The notes under the pieces: model-generated
Told to the model about the DNA's origin: nothing
Seen by the model: the letters and a program-made list of their open reading frames with translations, nothing else
Database searches by the model: none
DNA from: Notamacropus eugenii
Taxonomy: Eukaryota; Chordata; Mammalia; Diprotodontia; Macropodidae
Length of the DNA stretch: 64,000 nucleotides
Assembly (NCBI RefSeq): GCF_028372415.1
Contig: NC_092875.1
Coordinates: forward strand, 432,629,877-432,693,876
Direction of reading: 5' to 3'
Part shown: piece after piece, positions 1 through 9,540 of the stretch
Position numbering within the stretch: the stretch's first letter is position 1
Layout: every line of letters starts with the position of its first letter
Program-made: the position numbers and the translations under genes

Positions 1-1055
1 TTTTTGTTCTACACCTTTTTAAATGTACTCATCATGCAATATTTCATTTTTTAGTCATCTGGGTTTATTATCTTTCTGCTAGACTCTGTAAGGTCCAAGA
101 GGGCATTAACCATGACTAACTGAGACCTTGTACCTCTCTTAGAGCACAACAGCAAGACTGAGTGCACATTAGGCACTTACTTGAAGAATGAATACTTGAG
201 TTCAGTTTTCAAATACGTTACTTTTGCAGGGATGACAATATATTCCTATCCAGCAGATACTTGGAAATATAGGACTGAAATACAAGGAAATGTCCAGTTC
301 TAAGAACTGCCAAAGAACAGGGGAAACTGGATCATATTTGAACACAAGGTTGAAGTGTATTACACACACACGCACGCACACACACACACACACGTGTATG
401 TGTGGAGAGAGAGAGAGAAGTACTAGAACAATCGATAATCAAAGGTACAAATAGAGGGATTTTTGATGTTGACAATAAGGAAAACCACTTTGTCCTCTAA
501 GAACAGAGGAAAGGCAAATGTAAATAAATAGAGGTTATCAAAAAGGCAAAAAGGAGAAGAGGAGTCAAGGTACTCACAAATGATTATTTCCGTTTTCTCG
601 GTAAACTAGAAGATAAGGCCCTCTGTCCAGAGAGTGGGATGGAGGTACACTTGGGTGTTCAAGATGCATGGAAAAGGTTTGGAATAACTGTTGAATGGGA
701 TGCCATAGTGTCAGTAAAGAATGAATAAAAATATTACTATGGGTGTTTTTAGTTCACATGAAATTAGACAGCATAAGTGTATAGCAGACCAGTCAGCATG
801 GTTTTACACATTCTATCAGCAGCAACTAGGCAACTTAGGAATGCCACATGTAATAGGAGTTGTCCAAGGCTGGAAATGAACAAGTCTAGAAGAGAACAGA
901 TTCATTTTCAAGGGTGTAAATGAAGAGAAAAATGACAAGCGCCAACCATTAGGTCAAGACTGTAGGAAGGAAAGGGACATAATCTATGTATATGTTAAAG
1001 TGATTTTCAAAATGGCCTATTTCTCTTGCCTGGAATTGTATTAGATTTGAACTGA

Positions 1056-1180
1056 GGAGGCCAACTAGTGGAGCAGTGGATAGAGCACTGGCCCTTGAGT
1101 CAGTAGGACCTGAGTTCAAATGTGACCCCAGACACCGTGTGACCCTGGGCCAATCACTTTACTCCATGCCTCCAAAAACA
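1056..1180 (+). repeat. Marsupial tRNA-derived SINE (5' part)
   Basis: Begins with a diverged SINE head (aactagtggagcagtgg, then atagagcactggcc) followed by gacctgagttcaaatg and gtgtgaccctgggc, the hallmark order of marsupial tRNA-derived SINEs. Truncated or diverged after the ccatgcctcc segment. Head-first on the + strand. Confidence 0.8.
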
Positions 1181-1424
1181 AATATTTGTACTGAGAAGAG
1201 TGTTCTGTTGTTTTTGTCTTCATCTTACCTTGCAAATAAATTTAAGCCAAGATTTGTTAACCTGCTTTTAAAAAATTTGCTATAGCAAGTGCAAAATATC
1301 TATTACCTTTTATACATTTCCTGACATTTTATGATTTCTATGTTTTAACATCTGTGCCTCTGTTTTAATTCTTACCTACAGTCTGATTTCTTTTATGCTT
1401 TATTGATTCCACGGTCTGGTCATT

Positions 1425-1690
1425 TATTAGGCATTTTATTAAGTATCTTCTGTGTGCAAGGCACTATGCTAAGAGCTGGGGATTCAATGAAAGAAAAAAA
1501 AAACAGTCCCTGCTTATAAGTATCTCACAGTCTAGTGAGGGAGACATCATGCGAATAATTATATAAAAACAAGAACTATTCAGGATAAATTGAAGAACAG
1601 TCACAGAGTCCAGAAAGCACTAAGGTGAAGGAGAACTAAGAAAGATTTCTTGTGTAAGGTGTGACTTTAGCTGGTCCTAGGAGAGTATTC
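1425..1690 (-). repeat. L2 LINE 3' end (antisense)
   Basis: The + strand reads ttattaagtatcttctgtgtgcaaggc, then a diverged 'gctggggattcaatgaa' and 'cagtccctgcttat', the reverse complement of the L2 3' terminus (total-dose consensus: 'cctggcacatagtaggcgcttaataaa'). An ancient copy in the ATP8B1 terminal intron, about 45 bp upstream of the acceptor tract. Confidence 0.7.
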
Positions 1691-1736
1691 AAATATCTAT
1701 CTGCCTTAACCTCCTACATTCATTTCCTCATTGCAG

Positions 1737-1961
1737 ATTCAGAAAAGTCGTAAAAAGTATAAAGCAGAAGAGCAGTGGAAACGAAGGCAAAATGTGTTTC
1801 GACGGGGAGTATCATCTCGGCGCTCTGCTTATGCTTTCTCCCATCAGCGGGGATATGCTGACCTCATCTCCTCAGGACGTAGCATACGCAAAAAGCGATC
1901 TCCGTTGGATGGAGTAATAGCAGAGGGAACTGCAGAATATAGACGAACTGTAGAGAGCTGA
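1737..1961 (+). CDS. ATP8B1: ATP8B1 last coding exon (phospholipid-transporting P4-ATPase IC, C-terminal tail)
   Basis: Encodes the final 74 residues of the flippase and a TGA stop at 1959-1961. The translation carries [19 protein letters not shown] and [13 protein letters not shown], nearly identical to the human ATP8B1 C-terminus, and ends EYRRTVES (human ends EYRRTGDS). The acceptor is ttgcag at 1731-1736 and the exon enters in phase 0. ATP8B1 with CDC50A moves phospholipids to the cytoplasmic leaflet of the plasma membrane, notably the hepatocyte canalicular membrane. This exon is the cytosolic regulatory tail; the AYAFS motif is known in the family to occupy the nucleotide-binding site and inhibit the pump, with a nearby serine as a phospho-switch. 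No membrane segment is in this exon. Only this exon is in the window; the upstream part of the gene lies before position 1. Confidence 0.97.
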   Translation: MQKSRKKYKAEEQWKRRQNVFRRGVSSRRSAYAFSHQRGYADLISSGRSIRKKRSPLDGVIAEGTAEYRRTVES

Positions 1962-2282
1962 TGTGAATTTTTCCATGGAAATAGCTTTACTGAAATAATT
2001 GCACAAACAAAAAAAAACCACATATATAATAATATTTTTATGACTGACTCTCAGGACTTTTTTAAAAATTGAATTTGACACAAGGATATTGAAGATGAGC
2101 AACTGTTATACAAGAAAAACTACTTGGTTGGGACTATTAAAAATTAAACAAGCCAAGTATGGGTATTTTTAAAAATTCCATTAGTCAGACATTTATGGTC
2201 ATGAAATTATCCATGATATTTGTTCCTCAAAGGATTTATTTTTTAAAACCTTAAGTTCATAGCGATGTGACACTTGAAAAAG

Positions 2283-2324
<42 letters not shown>

Positions 2325-3580
2325 TATAGTTAATACTGATGATATGTAACAAAATTAAAGTTAATGTCTCCTGTCAGTAATATTCAACGTGAATAATCAA
2401 GATGTTCATTAAGCTCTCTAGGCCACTATATAAATATGAATTTTCACTCAGGAGGATACCAGCAAAAGAATATAATTAAAAATTCCTTCTCTGAGAGCCG
2501 AGGGTTCTGAAGGCCTCTGCAGAGTCATAAATGGGCTGCATGGTTTAATGCTCTCCTTCCTTTTAGGATATTTGGTTATTAGTGCAATCCAAAAAAAAGT
2601 CCATTGAATTTGGCATATGTCTCCTTTGCTTCTTTTTAGTGAAAGCCTAATATAGTACATTATAATAACTTTTAATCTTCTCAAAGCATGTCATTTAGGA
2701 AACCTCCTAAAGTCCTACTTTAAAAACTGTTTTTTTCTAAAAACAAATCTACGTTTTTGTTTGTGATACAACTATGTACATGTGGAAAATAGTGATAAAT
2801 CACCAAGTAGTTTGCAGAGCTTTCTGTTGAGAAGCAAACTTTTGTGCCTGCCTGTATATAATTATAAAGTATTTTTTATAAGGGAAATGAGTAACAGAGA
2901 CCTCATTCTTTTTACTTGGATGTTTCTAGAGCTGCCTTGAAAAAAAGAAAAGGATATTATTAACCACATTTTGAAGGATGTTAGTATGTGTTCATTTCAA
3001 ACTATCATTTTAGTTTAATTATGGGAAGCATCCTTTAAAGAGGTAAAAACTCTTTTTGTCCAAAGGCTTTCCTCATTCTGTCTGGAACATGCACTAGTTT
3101 CTTTTGCTAGTGACGATATAAACATGTTTCACTAATACTGCCCTCTACCAGCACGCTGCTATTTGTTGTTAAAAAATATTTGCCTGTCACGTTAATTCCT
3201 TTTAAGGAGCTTAAAAATGTATATAGTTTTTCCAGGTGCGACAAAAGAATGTATAGTTCATTTTGTGGAAATAAATTAAAGAAAGTTTACAATTTTTCCT
3301 TTATCATGTGAATAAAAAGGAATGTAAAATTCATTTTTTTAAACAAAGATAAACTGAGTGTATAATTCTGTCAATTTCATATTTTTCTTCTGTTTTGTGG
3401 TAATTGAATGTGGGGAAGACTGACAATGCAAATGTGTCAAAGACATACTGTTGGGTGCAATATTAACAATCTTAATATGCAAATTGCTTTGGAAAATGAT
3501 TTCCTTTTATCTGTAAATCTGAGATTTTATGTGTAAATATTTTGTTTAAAGAGTAATAAATGCTTTAGTAATATATCTTG
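1962..3580 (+). other. ATP8B1: ATP8B1 3' UTR with polyadenylation signals
   Basis: AT-rich sequence downstream of the stop without coding potential or recognisable interspersed repeats, which suits a retained 3' UTR. Candidate AATAAA signals lie at about 3271, 3311 and 3555-3560; the last is followed by T/GT-rich sequence and is my preferred end. A pure TA microsatellite of about 32 bp (2286-2317) is embedded. The end of the UTR is inferred, not seen. Confidence 0.6.
2286..2317. repeat. (TA)n microsatellite
   Basis: About 16 uninterrupted TA units inside the presumed ATP8B1 3' UTR, followed by a short degenerate TA tract to about 2330. Confidence 0.95.
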
Positions 3581-3734
3581 GAAAATAATCATCTTTTCAC
3601 AGATATAGGAAGCTTTCACGGATTACAAATATAGAAGAAGGAATCTGATGCTTGGATGGGTTCTGTGAAGTATAGTTCAGAATGATGAGGCTGGAAATTG
3701 GAGGTGGAGTTTAGAGTTTTAAAGCACAAATGAA

Positions 3735-3910
3735 TATACCATGAGACAGTGGAGTGGAAGGAGCAATTGCCTTGGAGTCCAAGAACTGGATATGAGCTCC
3801 TTGGATTGCCCTTCTACCCTCGTGATTTTGTGTAAACTGTTAATTCTACCTGGGGTCCCCTCTTCTCTGAGCTAGGGGTGATAACACCTGTGGCTGACTA
3901 CCTTCAGGTA
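3735..3910 (+). repeat. MIR SINE
   Basis: Pattern of an old MIR: a tRNA-like head with cagtggagtggaaggagc and ccttggagtccaagaact, then a diverged core (ctcgtgattttgtgtaaac) and a ctgagctaggggtgataac tail. Heavily mutated. Confidence 0.55.
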
Positions 3911-4129
3911 AACACACGGCACAGAAGCAAGTTGGCTTGATTTCAAAATACGTATTCTTAATGGGGTTCCGTAACTAGTCAATTGAATGATGTATTTGCC
4001 AAGAAACAGACAAGTTTATGGCCTGAAATGACACACACCAAAAAATATATTGTAAAACTGATCTAGTACCATGAGTTCATTAGTAGAAATAAGAAAGGAG
4101 TAGACCACTCTCCGCCACATGAAACAATA

Positions 4130-4850
4130 TAATTAAACACACATCTAACATGCACCTACTATGTGCAGGTGCCAGGCCTAGAGGCCTGAGGGCTACCCGA
4201 GTCTTACCTTACCTATCGTAGGTCTTCGGTTGGCCAAACCGGATAAACGTATGAGAGAAGAGACTTTCTGGAGTCAAACAAGGGTTAGGCTTTATTCAGG
4301 GTCCTGGTTACATGTGCAGGGGGAACTCTTCCTTAGGAGGGAGAGAGAAATCTCCCAAGGAGGCAAAGATCTTTCAGTGAGAGAGTGAAAGCAGAAGTGG
4401 AAGTGGGGAAAGAGGGGAGAGGGAAGAGCGAAGAGAGGAAAAGGGAAGAGGCGCCTTCTGTCCTGTAAGGGCCCCTCCCGCGCTAAGAGCGCCTTCAGGC
4501 TTTCCTGACCCTAATTAAGCTCTCCGGCTGTGTAGTTTGCACCTGAATACCGTGCCTGTTAGATAACAATAGGTGTGCCCAGATCCGGGTCAGTCTCGAG
4601 GGCGGGGATGCTCCTCCCATCACGTTTCTCACGGGAAGAGGCGGAAATACACGAGATAGCTCGGTCTCACTCCTCGATTCCCTGCTGTTTTCTGGGGGGC
4701 CTCATGAGAACTCTAAGATTTAGAAGTTCCCACCTTTACCCGCCCGAGACTGTCCACATGGAATTGAGCTTCCACCCCCAACATGCAGGCTCTAAGGATA
4801 CAAAGTTACCTTTTAAAAGCCTAGATCATGCCTTTTATATTGTAGTAGCC
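4130..4850 (-). repeat. L2 3' end split by an LTR insertion
   Basis: Left part (4130-4186) reads catgcacctactatgtgc then gtgccaggcc. Right part (4788-4850) continues ggctctaaggatacaaag. Joined, they give the normal order of an antisense L2 3' terminus. The LTR described at 4187-4787 lies exactly in the gap. Confidence 0.7.
4187..4787 (-). mobile_element. Solo LTR of an endogenous retrovirus (family not assigned)
   Basis: A 601-bp segment beginning TGAGGG and ending TGCA on the + strand, flanked by 4-bp near-identical target duplications (ggcc / ggct), lying inside an L2 copy. Read on the minus strand it has an AATAAA (4291-4296) about 105 bp from its 3' edge, as expected of an LTR R/U5. The GC-rich, CpG-containing centre resembles a U3 promoter region. 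No internal retroviral genes are next to it, so it is a solo LTR fossil. The 4-bp duplication suits a gammaretrovirus-like (ERV1) element, which is an inference. Confidence 0.6.
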
Positions 4851-4859
4851 AGTAAGTCA

Positions 4860-6086
4860 CTGAATTAATGCTATGTAGTGTGTGTAAATAGTTGATTAAT
4901 TTCTTCATCTTATTTTATGACTTTTCACTTAACAGCAGATGTGTATCTAAATGAGGTGACCACACTAGGAAAGGAAAGAAACTTCAAACATCAAACTGTG
5001 TATCCTAGTAAGATTTATTGAAGGACAATTCCTATAGCCTGGAGGACTGGAGAAGGGGACGTGGAGATGATTCAAGTCTTCAAGTCTCTATCTCAAGGTG
5101 AACTTGCCCTAGTCACTTGGGAAAACACCTGCAATGTCAGATCAACTTGTTGGGGGGCAACAAGCTAGATGACTCCTCAGTTTATCCTTTTTATATTGGA
5201 AAGACCCTATCTGTGACACGTCAATGTTGCTTCACCAGATTTCCTCACTTCCCAAGCATTCTAGAAGATGTTCTTGGAAAGGAAAGGACCACTTCCAAAT
5301 CTATGGTTTGGGATCTTTGAGCACTGTAATTGGCTGAGGGGGCAAAGGAAAGAGAAAAGAGGAGGAAGAATCCAACTCATCTTATGGCAGCATAGAATGG
5401 TGGAAAAAACACTGGATCTGGGGTCAATGGACATGAGTTGAAATCCAAGTTCTACTATAGTAGCCTGTGTGACCTCAGGCATTTCCTCATCTATAAACTA
5501 AGATTGTAGGTCCTTCCAGCTCTAAAGCTCTGGTCCTATAATGAAGGCTGGGGGGAGCCAGGGGAAGGGAGGGATTTGTTTTTCTATCCTCAGTCTTAGC
5601 ACAATGCCTGGCACATAGTAGGCAATAAATACTTGTCAGCTGATTAAGGAAGACTCAATGGAGCAGGTAACAACTGAGAGGGAAGAAAGGTTTTCAACCA
5701 AGAGAAATTGTGGAGGATGTAGAGATAGGGGAACCTTAGGTGTGGGATACTGAATATAACGTTAGACTTTTTTATATTTTGTTTAGTTTTGTGGACCGTT
5801 TTATTGTTCATACTTACCTATAAGGAATGGCTCTTTTATAAGAAGGTAGGAGAAGAATACAATGAGAACCCTAGGTGATCTGTGTTTTAAGATCAACAAA
5901 AATTGATGTAAAAAAGAAATCTTTTTTATTTGGGGAAGAGTCTTTTCCAGGTATGGGCAGTTTTCACTGAGGCAGAAAAAGGCAAGATGAACTTGAAAAA
6001 ATCCAGTTTGTATAGAGCAGTTAATAAAGTAAAGTGATGAAGGTGCTCAGATTCAATCCAGCTCTGATTCTGTCTAGCTGAGATGC
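4860..6086. other. Intergenic stretch with MIR and L2 end
   Basis: Contains a MIR (about 5385-5545, + strand: gtgtgacctcaggcatttcc then tcctcatctataaac) and an L2 3' end (about 5585-5645: cctggcacatagtaggc, aataaatacttgtc). The 4985-5340 part has an antisense AATAAA near its left end and could be an old LTR, but I cannot support boundaries. Nothing recognised in 5650-6086. Confidence 0.5.
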
Positions 6087-6134
6087 AATTTTTTTAACCT
6101 CTCTTAACTCAAAAGGCCCCATAGGAGGAGTATG
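6087..6134 (+). repeat. Left arm of a perfect long inverted repeat
   Basis: Its reverse complement reappears at 7443-7492. The two arms match at every base, differing only in the length of one A/T run (7 versus 9). The arms are 1308 bp apart. Sequence outside the arms shows no similarity. See findings. Confidence 0.9.
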
Positions 6135-6618
6135 TTCTGAAACTACATAGAAATGAATAATATTACAAAATTCTCTCTAATCAGCTCAAGTCCCCACCTT
6201 GGTCGACAAAATCAGGGAAATTTGTTCTCATGTCATTTATTTTTCCCCTTTCAGTCTCAAATACTGTATGGCTTAAATAATCATCACTGTTACTGGCCAT
6301 GAAGTTTGTTACAGCATCAAATGAGAAAGCAATAATCATTTAAACATTTTGGCTGTGATCCTGATTACAGCCAGTCACATTTCCATATTCTGGGAAATCA
6401 GGGGAAAGCATTGGTCTGAATTCTCTCACCAGTTATCCCATCTGCAGGTTTAGCCTAGCACCCCCTCCAGTTCACTTTGGCCACATATTTCTTTTTTTCT
6501 TTTGCTCTCATCTACACACTTGCCTACCCGTATCATATTTGCTCATGTCGTTTCATTTCTAAAACTTGGAAGGATCACCCTTAGTGTACAATGACCGCCA
6601 ATTGCCTAGCACCAACTT

Positions 6619-6869
6619 TGCTGTTGTTGGGGCATTTCAGTTCTGTCTGACTCTTTATGACCCAATTTGGGGTTTTCTTGGCAAAGATAGTAAAGTGGTT
6701 TGTCATTTCTTCCTCCAGCTCATTTTACAGATGAAGAAACTGAGGCAAACAGGGTTAAGTGACTTGCCCAGGATCACACATTTAGTAAGCGTCAGAGGTT
6801 AGATTTGAACCCAGGTCTTCCTGACTCCAGGCCTGGTGCTACTCTATCCACTGTGCTAGCTAGCTGTCC
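6619..6869 (-). repeat. MAR1-type tRNA/RTE SINE, full length
   Basis: The + strand reads from the RTE-like tail (gttgttggggcatttcag, tttggggttttcttggc) through gaggcaaacagggttaag to the tRNA-like head (ctatccactgtgctagc, tagctgtcc). This is a nearly complete antisense marsupial SINE. It lies inside the span of the long inverted repeat. Confidence 0.85.
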
Positions 6870-7442
6870 AATACCAGCATTGCTCTTCCCCCCAAAATGT
6901 GAGTGAACTGTTTTTCTCCAGAGTGAGAATTAACTCAGTTTTAGTTTTACCAAGAATGACATTTAACTGTGTTTTTTCCTCAGGGTGACAGTTAAAGTTA
7001 TATTAAAGTCAAACTTCCACCAAAGGTTTTTACTTCTCTCTAGATGCTTCCCAATTCTCTGTAAGCTTATTAATAAATATACAACATCAGCGTTCAAAAT
7101 TTCTGTGAGAGTGGCTACTTAAGCTAGGTGGCACCACATTTGGGTGTTCTCAGAGGATCAGTACCTCCGGTCAGAGAGCTTTCCAAGCCCTTTCGGGGCT
7201 GCTCATCCACTTTGGGTGTCTACCTGTCACCTCTCACCTGTGGCTTCAAGAAGCTGTAGCAAGCACAGAGACAACACTCTGGTAAAACTGTTTTGGCAGA
7301 TGGGCCTGTTGAGGTTAGGGAACCATAATTTGAGGTTTCAGGTGCTTGGGACCTCAAAATACCAACACCCTGGATGCTGCCCAAATGAATTAACTCAAGG
7401 CCTTCTTTTAGCCCAAAAGAAAAGCAAAGTTTATTAAAAATT
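6870..7442. other. Unassigned intergenic sequence between inverted-repeat arms
   Basis: No gene and no repeat family I recognise. Near 7425-7440 it has an antisense AATAAA-like run next to the right inverted-repeat arm, which might point to an old retroelement, but boundaries are not visible. Confidence 0.4.
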
Positions 7443-7492
7443 CATACTCCTCCTATGGGGCCTTTTGAGTTAAGAGAGGTTAAAAAAAAATT
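7443..7492 (-). repeat. Right arm of the perfect long inverted repeat
   Basis: Reverse complement of 6087-6134: starts catactcctcctatgggg and ends in nine A then tt. In both arms the shared unit ends with an A-run (read in the same sense), which is compatible with two poly(A)-tailed insertions or with a templated inverted copy. Confidence 0.9.
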
Positions 7493-7841
7493 AACAAAAT
7501 AATGAATAAATAGCAGATAGGTATGTGGGGTTGGGGAGGATTGAAATGCTTGTCCCCTGGAGCACCTGAAAAGTATTGCTCACACCCAGTCTCACAAACC
7601 CATACCCCCAGGGGCTGATCCAAGATTAATAAGATAAGACCTCTATTTGGGTATACTCCTTAAAGCACTGAACTGTGTCTGTTGCCTTCCCACCTGATCA
7701 ACCCTATTCTTCAGCAAATTGTCTTGTCATTAGATTGAAATTTACATTTGGGTTAGGGAACACAGTCTGGTGATATTTATGCTTGAGAATGGAATATTGA
7801 CCATATCCTTGGCCCTAAAACAAACAGTGATATTCCACTGT

Positions 7842-7946
7842 AGACTTGTGACAGTGATCAAACAATCCCACCCACCCACCCTCCTCAAAATGCAGACTTG
7901 TGACAGTGATCAAACCATCCCACCCACCCACCCTCCTCAAAATGCA
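7842..7946 (+). repeat. 52-bp tandem duplication
   Basis: Two adjacent copies of a unit starting agacttgtgacagtgatc and containing a (CCCA)n stretch. The copies differ by only one base in the first 30, so the duplication is young or homogenised. Period is 52 (7843 versus 7895). Confidence 0.9.
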
Positions 7947-7949
7947 AAC

Positions 7950-9030
7950 CTGATTTTTTTTTTTGCAGTTTAACTGAGATGAAGCATTGTAAACCATAAA
8001 GCCCGATGTAAATATCAGTTTGCTAATTTTCTGTTTTGTTTTTATAGACTACATTTAGTCTAGTTGAAAAATTGATGTGTTATTCACTAAATGACAGTCA
8101 AAGAGCACCACCTAGTGAACAGCTCTTACAGTTTGTTCAAGTACAATACCTGATAAGTAAAGATTAATGTTGACTGTGGTTAGAAAAATACTCATTTAAA
8201 AGACTGTCCTACAACCCAGCAGGAAATGGAAGACATTCTCATGGAAATCTCAGTATATTAAGATCTTAGCAGCTATCCAATCAGGAGTCGAGGAAATAGC
8301 TTCTACAAGCTCTATCAAATTTTGTACTTGCTAAAAAGTACAGAATGGCATAAAATATTGTTTTTAGAAAATAATTTTGGGAAATTCATTTTAGAAGAAA
8401 AATGATCCAGGAAGAAATGGAAGTTGGAAACTCTGTGCAAGAAACATTCCAGAAATAAGTATTTTTTTAAGATCAAGGGGAAGAACTGTTTTAATTTTTG
8501 TACTTATATCCCCAAAACCTATCACAGTGTCCTGTAGGAGCTTAATAACTAATTGTTTAATTGACCTAAATTAAACTGTAAAAAAGCAAGGTGCATTTAG
8601 AATCAATTTTTAGACCTACTCCTCTTATAGGATAAAAATGGAGGCTATCTAAAATACTAGTGAAGTCAGAAAAAAAGGAAGTGTAGTTATAAATTGAATT
8701 TATACTTCTCCAGCTTGCTTCACAGAACATACTAGCCTAGATAAAGTATTTGTTGGTTTATCAATGTTCCCACCAGAGCAGCAATTACCTCTAGCTCCCT
8801 ATCCCCTAGGCCTTCCTATTGATGATGCTTAGAGCATCAGTGATGCCTCTCTGTTCTTAATTCTTTCTCCTTTGGTACCTGATTTCATCTATATGACCTC
8901 CAGAGCCTAGAGGTAATGCAGCAGAGACTCCTGCTACCTTATTCATAACATTTTCAAGTGGTAATTTTAACTTATTTTTTTTCTTCTTGCTTTCAGAGGG
9001 TAGTATGATTTTCTTAGTGTATTACTGACA
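7950..9030. other. Intergenic sequence, little recognised
   Basis: AT-rich sequence with an L2 3'-end remnant at about 8500-8575 (cttatatccccaaaacc, gagcttaataac). Nothing else recognised. Confidence 0.4.
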
Positions 9031-9110
9031 TACAGGGAATCCCAAAAATCTTAGTGCAATTCTACACTTTAATAACTTTAAATTGCACTGAGACTTTTGG
9101 GACACAGTAC
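9031..9110. mobile_element. Mariner-like miniature inverted-repeat element
   Basis: About 77 bp forming one imperfect palindrome. The left arm is cagggaatcccaaaaatc then ttagtgcaat. The right arm is attgcactgagacttttggg then acacagta. A TA precedes the left end. Size, arms and TA target match short non-autonomous mariners such as the MADE1 class. No transposase is possible at this size. Confidence 0.75.
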
Positions 9111-9149
9111 TTCAAAAGAAGATATTTTAAAATTTGAATGTCTTGAGGG

Positions 9150-9535
9150 TATGATAAAGAGGAGGAGAAGTCTGGAAAATGTTATTTCAGCAACTGGGGA
9201 TATTTAGCCTAGGGAAGAGAAAACTTAATGTGGATATGTTCCCTTCGAGTATTCAAAAGGCTGCTATGTGGAGAAATCTAGAGCCATTTTGAATGACTTC
9301 AAAGGGCAAAACTTGGACCATTGGATGGAAAGTATAGGAAGACAGGTTTCAGCTCATTTATAGAGGTTTCCAATACAATTGATCAACAGTTGAACAGACT
9401 GCCTTGTATTGCGATGAGTTCATCATTAGAAGAAGTGTTCCCACAGAGCCTGGATAGCAATTTTTCAAGGATTTTGTAGTTAGGATTCCTTTATTGGAAG
9501 GACTATTGATTAGATAATTTCTAAGATTCCTTACA
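9150..9535 (+). repeat. CR1/L3 LINE 3' end
   Basis: Recognisable by the order of CR1/L3 3' landmarks: gaagagaaaacttaatg, ggctgctatgtgg, cattggatggaaagtatagg, caattgatcaacag, agcctggatagc, then ctaagattcc. Ancient and diverged. The HAL1-like LINE starts just downstream. Confidence 0.65.
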
Positions 9536-9540
9536 AGATA

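Larger units (their letters stand above)
1..1736 (+). other. ATP8B1: ATP8B1 terminal intron (3' part)
   Basis: Non-coding sequence ending in a pyrimidine-rich tract and a ttgcag acceptor directly before the last ATP8B1 exon. No further ATP8B1 exon is recognisable here. It holds an L2 3'-end scrap (about 130-205), a CA then GA microsatellite (about 361-418), a tRNA-type SINE and an antisense L2 piece (listed separately). The remainder has no feature I recognise. Confidence 0.8.

Noticed and set aside
4985-5340. Second LTR candidate with an antisense AATAAA
   Set aside because: No terminal TG/CA pair or target duplication could be defined.
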